64,000 nucleotides of DNA from Candidatus Izemoplasma sp. (GCA_036172455.1 JAXKVY010000003.1:1-64000); one strand, 5' to 3'; shown: positions 52,615 through 62,732, numbered from the stretch's first letter. A program made the numbers and translations. The notes: a model not told the origin generated them from the letters alone.

Positions 52615-54867
52615 ATGTTAAAACTTAAGAACATAGCAAAAGATTATAAAGTTGGTGAACGATATTTTCGTGCAGTAAATAATATCAATATTGAAATGCA
52701 TCCAGGAGAGTTTGTTGCGATTTTAGGACCGAGTGGGTGTGGGAAAACAACGTTGTTAAATATTATTGGTGGATTAGATCGATATAGTGAAGGTGACTTG
52801 TTAATTAATGGTGTGAGTACAAAAGATTTTAAAGAATCGGATTGGAACGCATACCGTAATCACAGTATTGGTTTTGTATTTCAGAGTTATAATTTAATTA
52901 ACCATTTATCAGTGTTAGATAATGTTGAATTAGGTATGACTTTATCAGGTGTTACTGCTCAAGAACGTAAGGAGCGAGCACTAGAGGTACTTGATCGGGT
53001 AGGCTTGTCATCACATATTCATAAACGGCCAACAAAACTATCTGGTGGAGAGAAACAGCGCGTTGCGATTGCTCGTGCATTAGTGAATAATCCAGATGTT
53101 ATTTTAGCCGATGAACCAACCGGTGCTCTCGATAGTGAGACAGCACGAGAAATTTTATCTTTAATACAAGAAGTAGGAAAAGACAAATTAGTTATCATGG
53201 TGACGCATGCAAAAATGTACGCCGATGAGTTTGCTTCACGAACGATCGAGTTAAAAGATGGCGAAGTGATTCATGAAACAACACATAAGGATATTGCAAA
53301 AAGCGAAGGAGAATATCACCCAACCCAAACATCGATGAGTTTTTTAACTGCGCTCAAACTCTCCTTTAATAATCTGAGAACCAAAAAACTTAGAACAATT
53401 ATAACTGCGTTAGCTGCCAGTGTTGGTATCATTGGCATCGGTCTTGTATTATCAATAAGCAATGGATTTCGTGAACAAATCTCTGAAATAGAAACCGATC
53501 AGCTTGTTAACTTGCCTATTTTAATAGGACGTGAAGAAATGGAAGTAGGGTTTGATCGGGCTGGCGCAACCACGTATGTCCCGGAGGATTATGAAGATAA
53601 TGAAATTGTTATATATGATCCCAATCAAGATACCCATACCAACCTTTTAACCCAAGAATTTATCAACTATTTAGAAACAATGGATGATGATATCTATACG
53701 AATATTCATTATGAATATGGCTATGTACCAACAGTGCTCACAGAAAGAGATGGCACAGTAGAAAGAATGGATTTACAAAACATCGGATTTAGTCCATTTG
53801 TCATTAGCCAAGAGAAAATCACAGACTACTATACAGTTAAGGCTGGTAGACTGCCATCAACTACAAATGAAGTCGTTCTATTGATGGATGAATGGAGTGT
53901 TGTTGAAAAGGATATTATTGAAGCCTTAGGATATGACGCCGACCAAACATTGTATTATGAAGATGTCTTAGGAAAAGAGCTTTACATCGCCTTAAATGAT
54001 GATTTATATATCGAACAAGGAGAAATCTTTTTACCGAATTATAATAATTTAGATACTGTAGCTGATAACGGTATAACGATGACTATCGTTGGTCTTGTAG
54101 AAGCAAGTGATGACGCCCTTGAATATGGCAATGGGGGTATTAAATATTTATATGAATTAAAAGAAGAATTGCTTACGATTAATGCACAGTCTAATATATG
54201 TACAGTACAAGAGAATCAAGATCAATCCGTATTTGACTTAGTGAACTTAACGGATGAAGAAAAAGAACAGGTATTAAGTTTCATCGGCTGTAATACAACC
54301 CATCCCTTTTTAATTCAAATATATACTGATAGTGTTGAACATAAAGATGCGATTAAAACACATATCGCAGAATATAATGAAAACCAACCACTTGAAAGTA
54401 AAATATTTGAAACAGACTTAGCTGCAGCAATAGGAGACACACTCAGTACATTGATCACTTCAATTAGTGTGGTATTAACTGCCTTTGCGGCAATATCACT
54501 GGTAGTGTCTAGTATAATGATTGGTGTCATAATATATATTAGTGTATTAGAGCGGACAAAAGAGATAGGTATCATTCGGTCTCTTGGAGGTTCAAAACGT
54601 GATATAGGACGCGTATTTAATGCGGAAAGTATCATCATCGGGACATTTGCTGGACTCATTGGAATTGCGTTAACTTATATTTTAACCTTCCCAATTAATT
54701 ACTTTGCAGGTAACTATGATGAAGCCTTATCAACTGTCGCTCAAGTGAACATCCTTCATTTAATTGGTCTCGTCCTCATTTCTGCATTCTTAACCTTTGT
54801 TGGTGGCCTTATTCCTTCTCGGATTGCGGCCAAAAAAGATCCTGTTGACGCGTTAAGAGTTGAATAA
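52615..54867 (+). CDS. MacB-like ABC exporter, ATPase fused to FtsX-type permease
   Basis: A 750-aa protein. Residues about 1-225 are a nucleotide-binding domain with GPSGCGKTTLLN, LSGGEKQR and VILADEPTGALD. A TM helix follows at about 270-290, then a large extracytoplasmic domain (about 300-600) and three TM helices to the end, with the ERTKEIGIIRSLGGSKRDI FtsX loop. This architecture exports peptides or lipids or drives envelope enzymes. ATG 52615 follows GAGGTGAGG; a TATAAT at 52587-52592 rules out the earlier ATG. Substrate unknown. Confidence 0.85.
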   Translation: MLKLKNIAKDYKVGERYFRAVNNINIEMHPGEFVAILGPSGCGKTTLLNIIGGLDRYSEGDLLINGVSTKDFKESDWNAYRNHSIGFVFQSYNLINHLSVLDNVELGMTLSGVTAQERKERALEVLDRVGLSSHIHKRPTKLSGGEKQRVAIARALVNNPDVILADEPTGALDSETAREILSLIQEVGKDKLVIMVTHAKMYADEFASRTIELKDGEVIHETTHKDIAKSEGEYHPTQTSMSFLTALKLSFNNLRTKKLRTIITALAASVGIIGIGLVLSISNGFREQISEIETDQLVNLPILIGREEMEVGFDRAGATTYVPEDYEDNEIVIYDPNQDTHTNLLTQEFINYLETMDDDIYTNIHYEYGYVPTVLTERDGTVERMDLQNIGFSPFVISQEKITDYYTVKAGRLPSTTNEVVLLMDEWSVVEKDIIEALGYDADQTLYYEDVLGKELYIALNDDLYIEQGEIFLPNYNNLDTVADNGITMTIVGLVEASDDALEYGNGGIKYLYELKEELLTINAQSNICTVQENQDQSVFDLVNLTDEEKEQVLSFIGCNTTHPFLIQIYTDSVEHKDAIKTHIAEYNENQPLESKIFETDLAAAIGDTLSTLITSISVVLTAFAAISLVVSSIMIGVIIYISVLERTKEIGIIRSLGGSKRDIGRVFNAESIIIGTFAGLIGIALTYILTFPINYFAGNYDEALSTVAQVNILHLIGLVLISAFLTFVGGLIPSRIAAKKDPVDALRVE

Positions 54868-54868
54868 T

Positions 54869-55540
54869 ATGAAAGACCTTTTTAAAGATATTGTGGATGA
54901 GTTAATCTTTGTACTAAAAGGAAACACCTTAGATATATTGATTCCACCTATCTTGTTTTATGTGGGCTTACGGTTCTTTGACTTGTTTATAGCCTTACTT
55001 TTCTCCTTAATGTTTGCGTGTATCATGCTTGGGATTCGTTTACACAAAAAAGAAAAATGGTATTATGCAGTTGGTGGCATAATTGGGACACTGGTAGCGG
55101 CTGTAATGGTCTATATCAATACCAATGCCTCTAACTTCTTTTTACCAGATTTAATTGGAACAGGCGTGTTTATCGTCGTAACAGCCCTATCTATCCTCAT
55201 AAAAAAACCTCTTGCGATGTTTGCATCTCACATCACAAGAGGGTGGGATATTGATTGGTTTCTTAGAAAAGATATTTATCCTGCCTACTTAGAAGTAACT
55301 ATTTTCTGGCTAGGGTTTTTCATTCTCCGTTTTATTGTCGAGTTAACCCTATATCTAACATCAACAACGGAAGAACTTGTAGTTGCTAATATTATCATGG
55401 GGCTACCCTTATTAATTTTTGTTTTAACTATTAGTTATATTTATGGTATCTGGCGTTTAAAAACACTAAATGGACCAGGTATCGATGAATATCATGATGA
55501 AAAAACCCCACCCTACAAAGGGCAACGTAAAGGATTCTAA
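54869..55540 (+). CDS. Membrane protein, DUF3159-like, coupled to the MacB-like exporter
   Basis: A 223-aa protein with about six TM segments. The motif ASHITRGWDIDWFLRKDIYPAYLEVTIFWLGFFILRF resembles DUF3159 proteins. It starts one base after the exporter stop and probably depends on it for translation. Its 3' end overlaps the convergent gene by 4 bases with no terminator between them. Family call by motif only. Confidence 0.6.
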   Translation: MKDLFKDIVDELIFVLKGNTLDILIPPILFYVGLRFFDLFIALLFSLMFACIMLGIRLHKKEKWYYAVGGIIGTLVAAVMVYINTNASNFFLPDLIGTGVFIVVTALSILIKKPLAMFASHITRGWDIDWFLRKDIYPAYLEVTIFWLGFFILRFIVELTLYLTSTTEELVVANIIMGLPLLIFVLTISYIYGIWRLKTLNGPGIDEYHDEKTPPYKGQRKGF

Positions 55541-56118
55541 TTTATATTAGCACGGTGATATTCATTACGTTTATTTGTATCGATAATCACCTGTCTTATA
55601 AACAGTGCTTTAAAGAGTATAATGATAATTAAAGTGATTGACGTCAGTAAAGTAACATTTCCAATCGCTGGAATAACAAACGGCATGTTAAAGAGATCAA
55701 TCAGATATACATAAATCTCATGAAACAATAAGATATAATGTGTACTTAGGCCAAAGCCTACAAGAATAGCAAATGTTGTTACTAATAATTGTGTGTAGTG
55801 TTCAATCACCAAAGTAATACTTACTATAAAGATTAAAAGTAATAATACTTGTCGAATAAAGTTTAAGTTATAGACCATAGAATACACTTCTGTTGTTGTA
55901 TTTAAGTAGATTATTAAAATACTCGAACTGATGGTATATACTAGAAATATGAAAGCTAAAACTATCTTATAGTAAGATCGTTTTTTCATCGTGAAAAGCA
56001 CCGTTAAAATATAGATATCCATGATGATAAGGACATAGGTGTTAGTGATACCAAATAAAATAGGTATGATACTTATCCCTGCAATGAGTAATCCGGTATT
56101 AGCCTTTGTTTGTCTCAC
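55537..56118 (-). CDS. Membrane protein of unknown function
   Basis: A 193-aa protein with about six TM segments and little polar sequence. GTG 56118 is preferred: AAAGGAG lies 8 bases upstream, whereas GTG 56127 would overlap it. No family recognised. Its end overlaps the convergent DUF3159-like gene. Confidence 0.65.
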   Translation of the reverse strand: MRQTKANTGLLIAGISIIPILFGITNTYVLIIMDIYILTVLFTMKKRSYYKIVLAFIFLVYTISSSILIIYLNTTTEVYSMVYNLNFIRQVLLLLIFIVSITLVIEHYTQLLVTTFAILVGFGLSTHYILLFHEIYVYLIDLFNMPFVIPAIGNVTLLTSITLIIIILFKALFIRQVIIDTNKRNEYHRANIN

Positions 56119-56155
56119 AGTATCCACTCCTTTTGTCTATTATAACAAGTAGCAT

Positions 56156-56190
56156 AAAAAAATCACGTTCAAATTAACGTGATTTTTTGT
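56156..56190 (-). terminator. Terminator of lctP
   Basis: AATCACGTT (56161-56169) / AACGTGATT (56176-56184) with A and T runs on the two sides; on the minus strand it ends in seven Ts just after the lctP stop. Confidence 0.8.
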
Positions 56191-56192
56191 TA

Positions 56193-57761
56193 TTAGAATA
56201 AGATAAATGCACTTAGTCCAACAAGGAACCCATATAGTAATGCAGGTAATAAGGTTTTATTAATGATGTTTCCTTCTTCACCTTCCACACCAACAACCGT
56301 TGCGACACTGACAACATTATGCACGCAAATCATATTTCCTGCGGCACCACCAAGTAATTGTAATGCGAGTATAACAGTACCATTTAGTCCGTAATCTAAC
56401 GCAATTTGATATTGTACAGGACTAAATGTGAGTGTTGATACAGTCGCACTTCCTGTGATAAAGGATCCTAGTTCTCCAATATAAGGTGCTAAAAATACCC
56501 AAATACCACTCAAATGCTCTCCTAGAAATGTTGCTAGATAGACCGGCATACTTTCAAGATCACTTAAGTTAATGCCAGAGTTTGAAAAGATTTGTACCAT
56601 TGATAAGGTTGGCACTAATGCAAGGGCGGCACCTTTGACCGTATTGAGACTTAATAAACTCGCAGCTTTAATGTTCTTAGTACTTGATTTTTGAATGAAT
56701 ACACTGCTGATTGCAACAACAATTAAAATAAATCCTGGTGAATACAAAAGTTGTAATGAAGATGAAATTTCAGCAATACCTAATATATTATTGATTGATA
56801 AGTCAATAGCTGATTGGAAGAATGTTTTAACAGGTGCAATCACCCGTGAAATGATAAGTAACAGGATAACTATTGCATAGGGTAACCACGCGCGAATGAT
56901 TGACATGTCACTCTCTGTTAAGTCTTCTTCGCGTTCATTAGCATTTTGCCATTTATGTTTAGGAATTAAAAATCCTAGTTTAATCGAAGCAATTGATATA
57001 GCTAACATAATTAATACCGTGATGATGGTCACGAATTCATATCCTAAAGTAATTGAGACGAGTTTCGCAACAAGGGTGTAAGTGAATCCGATAAACAATG
57101 TCCAAGGGAGAATTTCGAAATAGTCTTGTTTTTTACTATCTTTAGCAAAGAAGAACAGTAACATAAATACAATAATGGTTGGCATAAATGCACCAGCTAA
57201 AAACTCAATACTTGTAATTGTTCTCGCAACTTCATTAAGAAAATCAGTTGATGTTGAGATATTACCTAAACCAATTTTTATGGGCGTACCTACAGCGGCG
57301 AAAGGGACAGGCACACTGTTTGATACAAGTGCAAGTGCTGCGGCTGTTATGGGTTTAAATCCTAATGCAACAAGTAGTGGCGCAACAACAACGGCAGGAG
57401 TACCAAATCCAGCCACTCCTTCAATTAAACCGCCGAAGATAAATGCGATTAAAATAGCTTGTATACGCATATCCTGTGTAAGTTCATCAAACCATAAATT
57501 AATACGGTCAATTGCCCCATTCATCTGTAATATATTCATCATAATAATGGCACCAAATAATATAATTAAGATACCAAATGCTTTATGAGTACCTTGGATA
57601 ATGGATGCAAGTAGTGTAACTTGACTCATATCCCAGAAAAAGTAGGCACCTATTAAGACAATTAAAAAGCTTAATGTCATTCCTTTTTTAGCTGGCATTT
57701 TTAACAGAACTAAAAATAAAAAGGGTAGTAATATGGGTAATAAGGAAACAAATAAGTTCAT
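56193..57761 (-). CDS. lctP: L-lactate permease (LctP/LldP family)
   Basis: A 522-aa carrier with about 13 TM segments, importing lactate or glycolate with protons. Typical segments: GGLIEGVAGFGTPAVVVAP, NSVPVPFAAVGTPI and the C-terminal FITGSATVSTLTFSPVQ with GGAAGNMICVHNVV. AAGGAGG precedes the ATG. Monocistronic; no lactate dehydrogenase beside it. Confidence 0.93.
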   Translation of the reverse strand: MNLFVSLLPILLPFLFLVLLKMPAKKGMTLSFLIVLIGAYFFWDMSQVTLLASIIQGTHKAFGILIILFGAIIMMNILQMNGAIDRINLWFDELTQDMRIQAILIAFIFGGLIEGVAGFGTPAVVVAPLLVALGFKPITAAALALVSNSVPVPFAAVGTPIKIGLGNISTSTDFLNEVARTITSIEFLAGAFMPTIIVFMLLFFFAKDSKKQDYFEILPWTLFIGFTYTLVAKLVSITLGYEFVTIITVLIMLAISIASIKLGFLIPKHKWQNANEREEDLTESDMSIIRAWLPYAIVILLLIISRVIAPVKTFFQSAIDLSINNILGIAEISSSLQLLYSPGFILIVVAISSVFIQKSSTKNIKAASLLSLNTVKGAALALVPTLSMVQIFSNSGINLSDLESMPVYLATFLGEHLSGIWVFLAPYIGELGSFITGSATVSTLTFSPVQYQIALDYGLNGTVILALQLLGGAAGNMICVHNVVSVATVVGVEGEEGNIINKTLLPALLYGFLVGLSAFILF

Positions 57762-57829
57762 AGTAACCTCCTTGAGTCATGTGCTCATAAAGATTTTACA
57801 ATATGATGGATTTTATTTCTAACGAAATG

Positions 57830-58375
57830 TTAGTTTTTTTTATCTAGTAGGGTAGTTTTTAAGTTTGTTAGTTGTTGTTTTAAAGTGTCATCAATTGCTT
57901 CTTTATTATCTGTATCAGTAAACGCAAAGACATGTGTCTTTGCATCAAACAGTTTACCAAGAATCCTTGCTATATAATAAATTCCTTCATGCATATAAGG
58001 TTTATCACTTCCTTGTGATACCATAAATATAATATGATCAAGTGTTGTTAATTGGTTGTTGTTCATAAACTTTTGATTATAATAAACTTGTAATCGATTT
58101 ATCACTTGCATAGTTTGATCTGTTAAGGTTCCAAAATATATCGGGCTAGAAATAATGAGCACATCACTATTGTCCAGTGTGTGATAAAAAGATGTGACAT
58201 CATCTTTAAACTTGCATCTAGGCGTATGCGTACATAATTTACAATCATCACATGAGTTTACCTGCATATCGTATGCATCAAACTGTGATAGTGATGTATG
58301 TCCCTCTAATAAGATATTTGTCCCCATCATCGTTTTACCTTTTTTATGGGGTGACCCATTTAAAATAGTAATCAT
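57830..58375 (-). CDS. Flavodoxin-fold NADPH-dependent FMN reductase (iron-sulfur flavoprotein-like)
   Basis: A 181-aa protein with the FMN-phosphate loop ILNGSPHKKGKT (about residues 3-14) and SSPIYFGTLTDQ. A cysteine cluster CDDCKLCTHTPRC (about residues 46-58) resembles the motif of iron-sulfur flavoproteins, though spacing is not the classic CX2CX2CX(4-7)C exactly. ATG 58375 follows GAGGTTT. Substrate unknown. Confidence 0.85.
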   Translation of the reverse strand: MITILNGSPHKKGKTMMGTNILLEGHTSLSQFDAYDMQVNSCDDCKLCTHTPRCKFKDDVTSFYHTLDNSDVLIISSPIYFGTLTDQTMQVINRLQVYYNQKFMNNNQLTTLDHIIFMVSQGSDKPYMHEGIYYIARILGKLFDAKTHVFAFTDTDNKEAIDDTLKQQLTNLKTTLLDKKN

Positions 58376-58504
58376 AATAAACCTCATTTCTTATTATCTA
58401 CTTGTCATTATAGTATGGATAGCGATAAAAATCTAGCATTGTCTTATTATTATAATATGATAAAATATAGATAAACCATTAGCAACTAACAGGGAGAGAA
58501 AAAT

Positions 58505-59191
58505 ATGAACTTAAAGCGCTTTTTAATTTTATTTGGGGGATTAATCATTTTCATTACCATTGCATTAACAACGTCGTTTGCGACTGAGAAAATTGACGGC
58601 AAACGGCATTGGTATAGTTCAACATATCAATTTGTCGATGGGCATATGTTATATCGAGATGTTACCAATACAACTTGCCTTCAAGGTGATGAAACTGTGA
58701 CCCATTCTCTTTTATATAGAGATGAAGATACCATCTATCTAACTGATGAATTGTACACAGAAGAACCATGTCTATCAACCTATTATATTAAAGATGGAGA
58801 CAAGATGATTACCATTGCCTTAGCTCAAGAGCGCCAGGTGTTATCTACGAGCAGTTTAAATAATCATAACTTTAAAGTAGATGTAGAGATGGCGTATAAC
58901 TTTACACCATTGAATCATCATGTCGATAGTTTCCGGCCTTTTACGGTTGAGGATATTGGAATAGAACTTGGAGAAAAATATGAACCAGGTGATCAGTATT
59001 TTGCTACTATTTCAACACACATTATGTATCGTCCGTTTTATAATGATACACCAGACACGTCAGAGTTCATTGAATCATTACGTGTATCATTTAGTAATGG
59101 AGAAACGCGAACATTCTTATTGTATGAAGATTATATTGAAGATGAAAAAACGGGCACTATTGCTTATTTTACTGAACGTTTTATGAAATAA
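58505..59191 (+). CDS. Predicted membrane-anchored protein of unknown function
   Basis: A 228-aa protein with one N-terminal hydrophobic segment (about residues 5-26) and an otherwise polar, Tyr- and Thr-rich, probably extracellular region containing a possible CLQG...CLST cysteine pair. GGGAGAG precedes the ATG. No family recognised. Confidence 0.7.
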   Translation: MNLKRFLILFGGLIIFITIALTTSFATEKIDGKRHWYSSTYQFVDGHMLYRDVTNTTCLQGDETVTHSLLYRDEDTIYLTDELYTEEPCLSTYYIKDGDKMITIALAQERQVLSTSSLNNHNFKVDVEMAYNFTPLNHHVDSFRPFTVEDIGIELGEKYEPGDQYFATISTHIMYRPFYNDTPDTSEFIESLRVSFSNGETRTFLLYEDYIEDEKTGTIAYFTERFMK

Positions 59192-59196
59192 ATTTT

Positions 59197-59219
59197 AGCC
59201 CGTATATCACGGGCTTTTT
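59197..59219 (+). terminator. Terminator of the anchored-protein gene
   Basis: AGCCCGT / ACGGGCT with a 5-base loop and T5 tail. Confidence 0.85.
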
Positions 59220-59239
59220 AATACAAGAAGGTGACTGAG

Positions 59240-59911
59240 ATGTTAAAAAGAAATGTTATCGAAACACTAACAATCATAGGATTTTTCAGCATAATCTCTA
59301 TTTTTACAACAATGATTACTAACGATCTTATCCATGTCATAATGATATGGAATATTTGGCTTAGTGCACTTGTATATCTATTAGCTACTTATGCCAATAG
59401 TACGGTGATACAAAAGATTGCTATGCCAGTATTTATCATCTATGCATTAGCGTGGCTTTTTATGTTTCCAAACACCTTTTATGTCATCACAGATATATTA
59501 CATCTCACACCCTATGATTTTTATGTATCTACTGGGTACTGGACTTATACATTTGTGACAGATATGTCCATGTATGTGGCATTAGGGCATCTATTTATGA
59601 CATCTCTGATTGGCATCTATTTTGGATACCAGTCACTTGTTTTAATGCATCGAGCACTTGTACTAAGAGATTTCAAGGTATCGCGTATTATCTTTTTTGC
59701 TACAGTATCATTTTTATCGAGTATTGGGATTGTAATTGGTCGCTTCCTCAGATTTAATTCGTGGGATATTCTCTTACCGTGGCATATCATACAACGCGTG
59801 TGGTCCGAGTGGTCAGACTTCTATACACAGTTTGTTATACTGTTCTTTATGGTGCATTTATGTATTATTTTTAGTTTTGAGTACCTATCACATAAACGAA
59901 GTGATTTCTAA
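59240..59911 (+). CDS. DUF1361 family membrane protein
   Basis: A 223-aa protein with about six TM segments. The family motifs FMFPNTFYVITDILHL and IGRFLRFNSWDI are clear. The role of DUF1361 is unknown. ATG 59240 follows AGAAGGTGA; the GTG at 59231 is part of that site. Overlaps the thpR start (TAATG). Confidence 0.85.
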   Translation: MLKRNVIETLTIIGFFSIISIFTTMITNDLIHVIMIWNIWLSALVYLLATYANSTVIQKIAMPVFIIYALAWLFMFPNTFYVITDILHLTPYDFYVSTGYWTYTFVTDMSMYVALGHLFMTSLIGIYFGYQSLVLMHRALVLRDFKVSRIIFFATVSFLSSIGIVIGRFLRFNSWDILLPWHIIQRVWSEWSDFYTQFVILFFMVHLCIIFSFEYLSHKRSDF

Positions 59912-60447
59912 TGCGCATCTTTTTTGCAATTACATTTGATGAACATATTAAAAATCAGATTAAGAACCGATTTGATCATATAAAAAAAGATATTGAACAG
60001 GCAAATATCACTACCCCTAGCAACTACCATATTACATTAAAATATATTGGTGAGAGCAATCAAGGTGAGATTGATAAAATGAGTGAGGTTATTCAAGCAA
60101 GCCTAAAAACAGTAAACTCTTTTGATTTAAAACTCACTCATTTTGATACCTTTAGACAAAGAACCAAAAACATTATCTATCTTGGCGTTCACTATAATAA
60201 GGCATTATATCAATTATATCAAACACTTGAAGAAAACTTGAACAGATTAGGATATCAAAAAGAAACTAGACCTTTTACACCACATGTAACCTTAGCAAAG
60301 AAAGCTAGGATTAAAAGAACACTACCATCTATTGCATCCTTAAGATTCAAAGTCACTTCTGTGTCATTAATGTTAAGTCACAGAGTAGATGGTGAATTAA
60401 CCTATACTCCACTAAAACAATTTTCATTAAAAACCACCAAAGATTAG
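59911..60447 (+). CDS. thpR: RNA 2',3'-cyclic phosphodiesterase ThpR (2'-5' RNA ligase family)
   Basis: A 178-aa 2H phosphoesterase hydrolysing 2',3'-cyclic phosphate ends. Both catalytic HxTx motifs are present: YHITLKYIG (about residues 41-49) and PHVTLAKKA (about 126-134). The N-terminal MRIFFAITFDEHIK is standard. Coupled to the DUF1361 gene; convergent with panE over 4 bases. Confidence 0.92.
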   Translation: MRIFFAITFDEHIKNQIKNRFDHIKKDIEQANITTPSNYHITLKYIGESNQGEIDKMSEVIQASLKTVNSFDLKLTHFDTFRQRTKNIIYLGVHYNKALYQLYQTLEENLNRLGYQKETRPFTPHVTLAKKARIKRTLPSIASLRFKVTSVSLMLSHRVDGELTYTPLKQFSLKTTKD

Positions 60448-60466
60448 CGGATCTTTGGTGTTTTAA
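60428..60466. terminator. Bidirectional terminator between thpR and panE
   Basis: CACCAAAGAT (60435-60444) / ATCTTTGGTG (60451-60460) flanked by A and T runs, inside the overlapping gene ends. Confidence 0.8.
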
Positions 60467-61469
60467 ATAACTGGATATTATCAAACTGAACATTGCGATC
60501 TCCCTGTTCAATCTCTTTAACTAAATGGACGACTAAGTCATTCAGCGGTGTTGGAATATTATATTGTTTGCCATAATCAGTAATAATGCCATTGATATAT
60601 AAAATCTCTGTTTCTCTACCGCGTTTTAAATCCCGTAACATACCTGAACGAATGTTTTTATGTTTACGCATTGCTATGGGTAATATCGATAAACTGAGTT
60701 GTTGTTTAAACCAGTTGGTATAATACATAAGTTTTGTAATGTCATGCCCTTGTAAGGGTTCAATCTTAATGTCAGCTTTCATGGCAACATCAATACATTC
60801 ATTCATAATATCTAAAGCGACTTTACGAGATGTCCGGTTTTTGGCGATTGTACCGAATGTCTGACCTGTAATCACGCTTAGGCCACTAAACGCTGCATTA
60901 ATAATGAGTTTAGCATATCTAGCACCAATAAAATTATCCTCGATTGTGACATCACCCATGGTACTAAGATAAGTGACAATGTGATCAAATAAGGCTTGAT
61001 TCACATTACCATATTTACCAACACTAAATGTTAGGGCTTCTCTTGAAGGCTTCGACGTTAATTCACTAATCCCCTTACCATGGAAAGTAGCACCCCAACT
61101 CATCGTTGCGCCAGCTACACGATCTTTACCAATAATTTTTGCAATTTTGGGCTCAGGAATCCCATTTTGCATTGTGCATAAAATACCAGTTGGGGCAAGG
61201 TAATCGTTTAAAAACGTCACAATGTCGGCATTATATTTTTGTTTGGTCATGAGGAAAATAATATCATACGTTTTAGTCATTTGATCAGGTGTTAATGCGG
61301 TAACGGGCTGTGTAAACTCAGTCGTTCCGATAATCTTTGCTCCAGCATCATTGAGAGCTTTAACGTGCGCTTGATTACGGTTAATCAAGTCTATATCATA
61401 ACCTGCTTTTGTCATATAGGCACCTAGGATAGTTCCCATTGCTCCAGCACCATAAATTGCTACATTCAT
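60444..61469 (-). CDS. Ketopantoate reductase family protein (PanE/ApbA-like)
   Basis: A 341-aa NADPH-dependent 2-dehydropantoate 2-reductase fold: GAGAMGTILGAYM cofactor motif, MTKQKYN, MQNGIPEPKIA and the C-terminal helical domain with NAAFSGLSVITG. At 341 aa it is longer than E. coli PanE (303 aa), and no pantothenate genes are close, so another 2-oxo acid substrate is possible. ATG 61469 is chosen by spacing to AGAGGTGA; ATG 61472 is nearly as good. Confidence 0.8.
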   Translation of the reverse strand: MNVAIYGAGAMGTILGAYMTKAGYDIDLINRNQAHVKALNDAGAKIIGTTEFTQPVTALTPDQMTKTYDIIFLMTKQKYNADIVTFLNDYLAPTGILCTMQNGIPEPKIAKIIGKDRVAGATMSWGATFHGKGISELTSKPSREALTFSVGKYGNVNQALFDHIVTYLSTMGDVTIEDNFIGARYAKLIINAAFSGLSVITGQTFGTIAKNRTSRKVALDIMNECIDVAMKADIKIEPLQGHDITKLMYYTNWFKQQLSLSILPIAMRKHKNIRSGMLRDLKRGRETEILYINGIITDYGKQYNIPTPLNDLVVHLVKEIEQGDRNVQFDNIQLFKTPKIR

Positions 61470-61575
61470 CATATCACCTCTTGTCATAGTATATCATAGT
61501 TCTTAAGAGATAAACATTGAAAAAAAATTGTATCTCAAGGGTGAACACGGTATAATAAAAATAGGATGTGAGAAC

Positions 61576-62340
61576 ATGAGTCTGTTAACTTACACAGTTG
61601 GACCCGTTGATACGCTATGGCCAATGATCTTTATTTTATTAATAACAATTATCCTATTACAATTTAAAGCAGTGATTCGCCATTCCATATTGAAGACAAT
61701 TATCCCCTATTTTCTATTAGCTATGATGATTGTTTTAGAGTTGCGAACCTTTGGTAATATGGTAATTGGTTTTTACTATAGCGAAATGTCTGGGTTAGCC
61801 TATTTACCCCTACATCTTTGTTCAACTAGTGCATTGTTAGTTATCATATATTTAAGTACACAGAAAGAACTCTTTTTAGATATTCTCATCATTCAAGGGA
61901 TTGTTGGTGCTATTGTGACCTTTATTTTTCCATCAACCACAGCCCCACCGACATCATTTGAATATTGGCGCTTTTTCTTTTCCCATACATTATTATATAT
62001 CACACCTGTTTACTATATCATTATTGAGAACAAACGGATTAATAAACGTACGCTAGTCATAGCCTTTATAAGTGTGCATCTGATTGCGGCTGTTGCGGTT
62101 AGTTTAAATCTAACGATTGGTACGAATTATATGTATTTATCTCCAGATAATAGCCACAATTTGTTTGCCTTTATTCCAATTCATCAAGTATTTCCTGCAT
62201 TAGCTGATTGGCCTGGGGTCATTCTATTTGGTGAGATATTAACTTTTCCAGTGTATTTTAGTGTATATTATATCATTAAATGGGGACAAAAACATTTAGA
62301 TGAAGGAGGAGAATATGTCAAAATTAGAGAACAATTTTAA
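61576..62340 (+). CDS. YwaF / TIGR02206 family membrane protein
   Basis: A 254-aa protein with about seven TM segments. The motif LPLHLCSTSALLVI and the YMYLSPDNSHNLFAFIP segment match the family; function is unknown. ATG 61576 follows AGGATGTGAG. A TATAAT at about 61550 excludes the frame's upstream start. Confidence 0.82.
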   Translation: MSLLTYTVGPVDTLWPMIFILLITIILLQFKAVIRHSILKTIIPYFLLAMMIVLELRTFGNMVIGFYYSEMSGLAYLPLHLCSTSALLVIIYLSTQKELFLDILIIQGIVGAIVTFIFPSTTAPPTSFEYWRFFFSHTLLYITPVYYIIIENKRINKRTLVIAFISVHLIAAVAVSLNLTIGTNYMYLSPDNSHNLFAFIPIHQVFPALADWPGVILFGEILTFPVYFSVYYIIKWGQKHLDEGGEYVKIREQF

Positions 62341-62716
62341 CGCGTTAAAGAAAATGGTAAGAAGACCTATCCAAATCACCTTAGTGTTTATTTTAGTGTG
62401 TACCTCTGGGATCATAATCTTCTTTCAAACTGGCGCAGAAATCTTTTTTGCTGTAATGATTGTGATACTTGCCATTAACCTAATCCCTAAAATGCGTGAG
62501 CACCGTAAAATATTACATATTGAACAAAGTTATTTACAACATCCAAAAGATGCCATCGGATCGATTAGTGATATGGTTAATAAACTCACTAAAGAATATA
62601 AATCCACTCAACATGGGTCTGAAGAAGGTGGCGTTGATCATTCTAAATTACGCCGATTAAAGAAAAAAATAACCTTACTTGAAGAAATTAAATCGCATAT
62701 TAAACGTCAGTCTTAG
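62315..62716 (+). CDS. Small membrane protein with cytosolic coiled-coil tail, unknown
   Basis: A 133-aa protein with two TM segments (about residues 20-38 and 42-60) and a charged, helical C-terminal region (KLRRLKKKITLLEEIKSHI) that could form a coiled coil. AGGAGG precedes ATG 62315, inside the ywaF-like gene. No family recognised. Confidence 0.7.
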   Translation: MSKLENNFNALKKMVRRPIQITLVFILVCTSGIIIFFQTGAEIFFAVMIVILAINLIPKMREHRKILHIEQSYLQHPKDAIGSISDMVNKLTKEYKSTQHGSEEGGVDHSKLRRLKKKITLLEEIKSHIKRQS

Positions 62717-62732
62717 AACTGGCGTTTTTTAA
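62702..62732 (+). terminator. Terminator overlapping the coiled-coil protein stop
   Basis: AAACGTCAGT / ACTGGCGTTT (one mismatch) followed by six Ts. Confidence 0.7.

Noticed and set aside
57819-57841. CTAAC/GTTAG hairpin with T run between lctP and the flavoprotein gene
   Set aside because: The T run is on the plus strand where no gene precedes it; on the minus strand the stem is only 5 bp with a poor tail.
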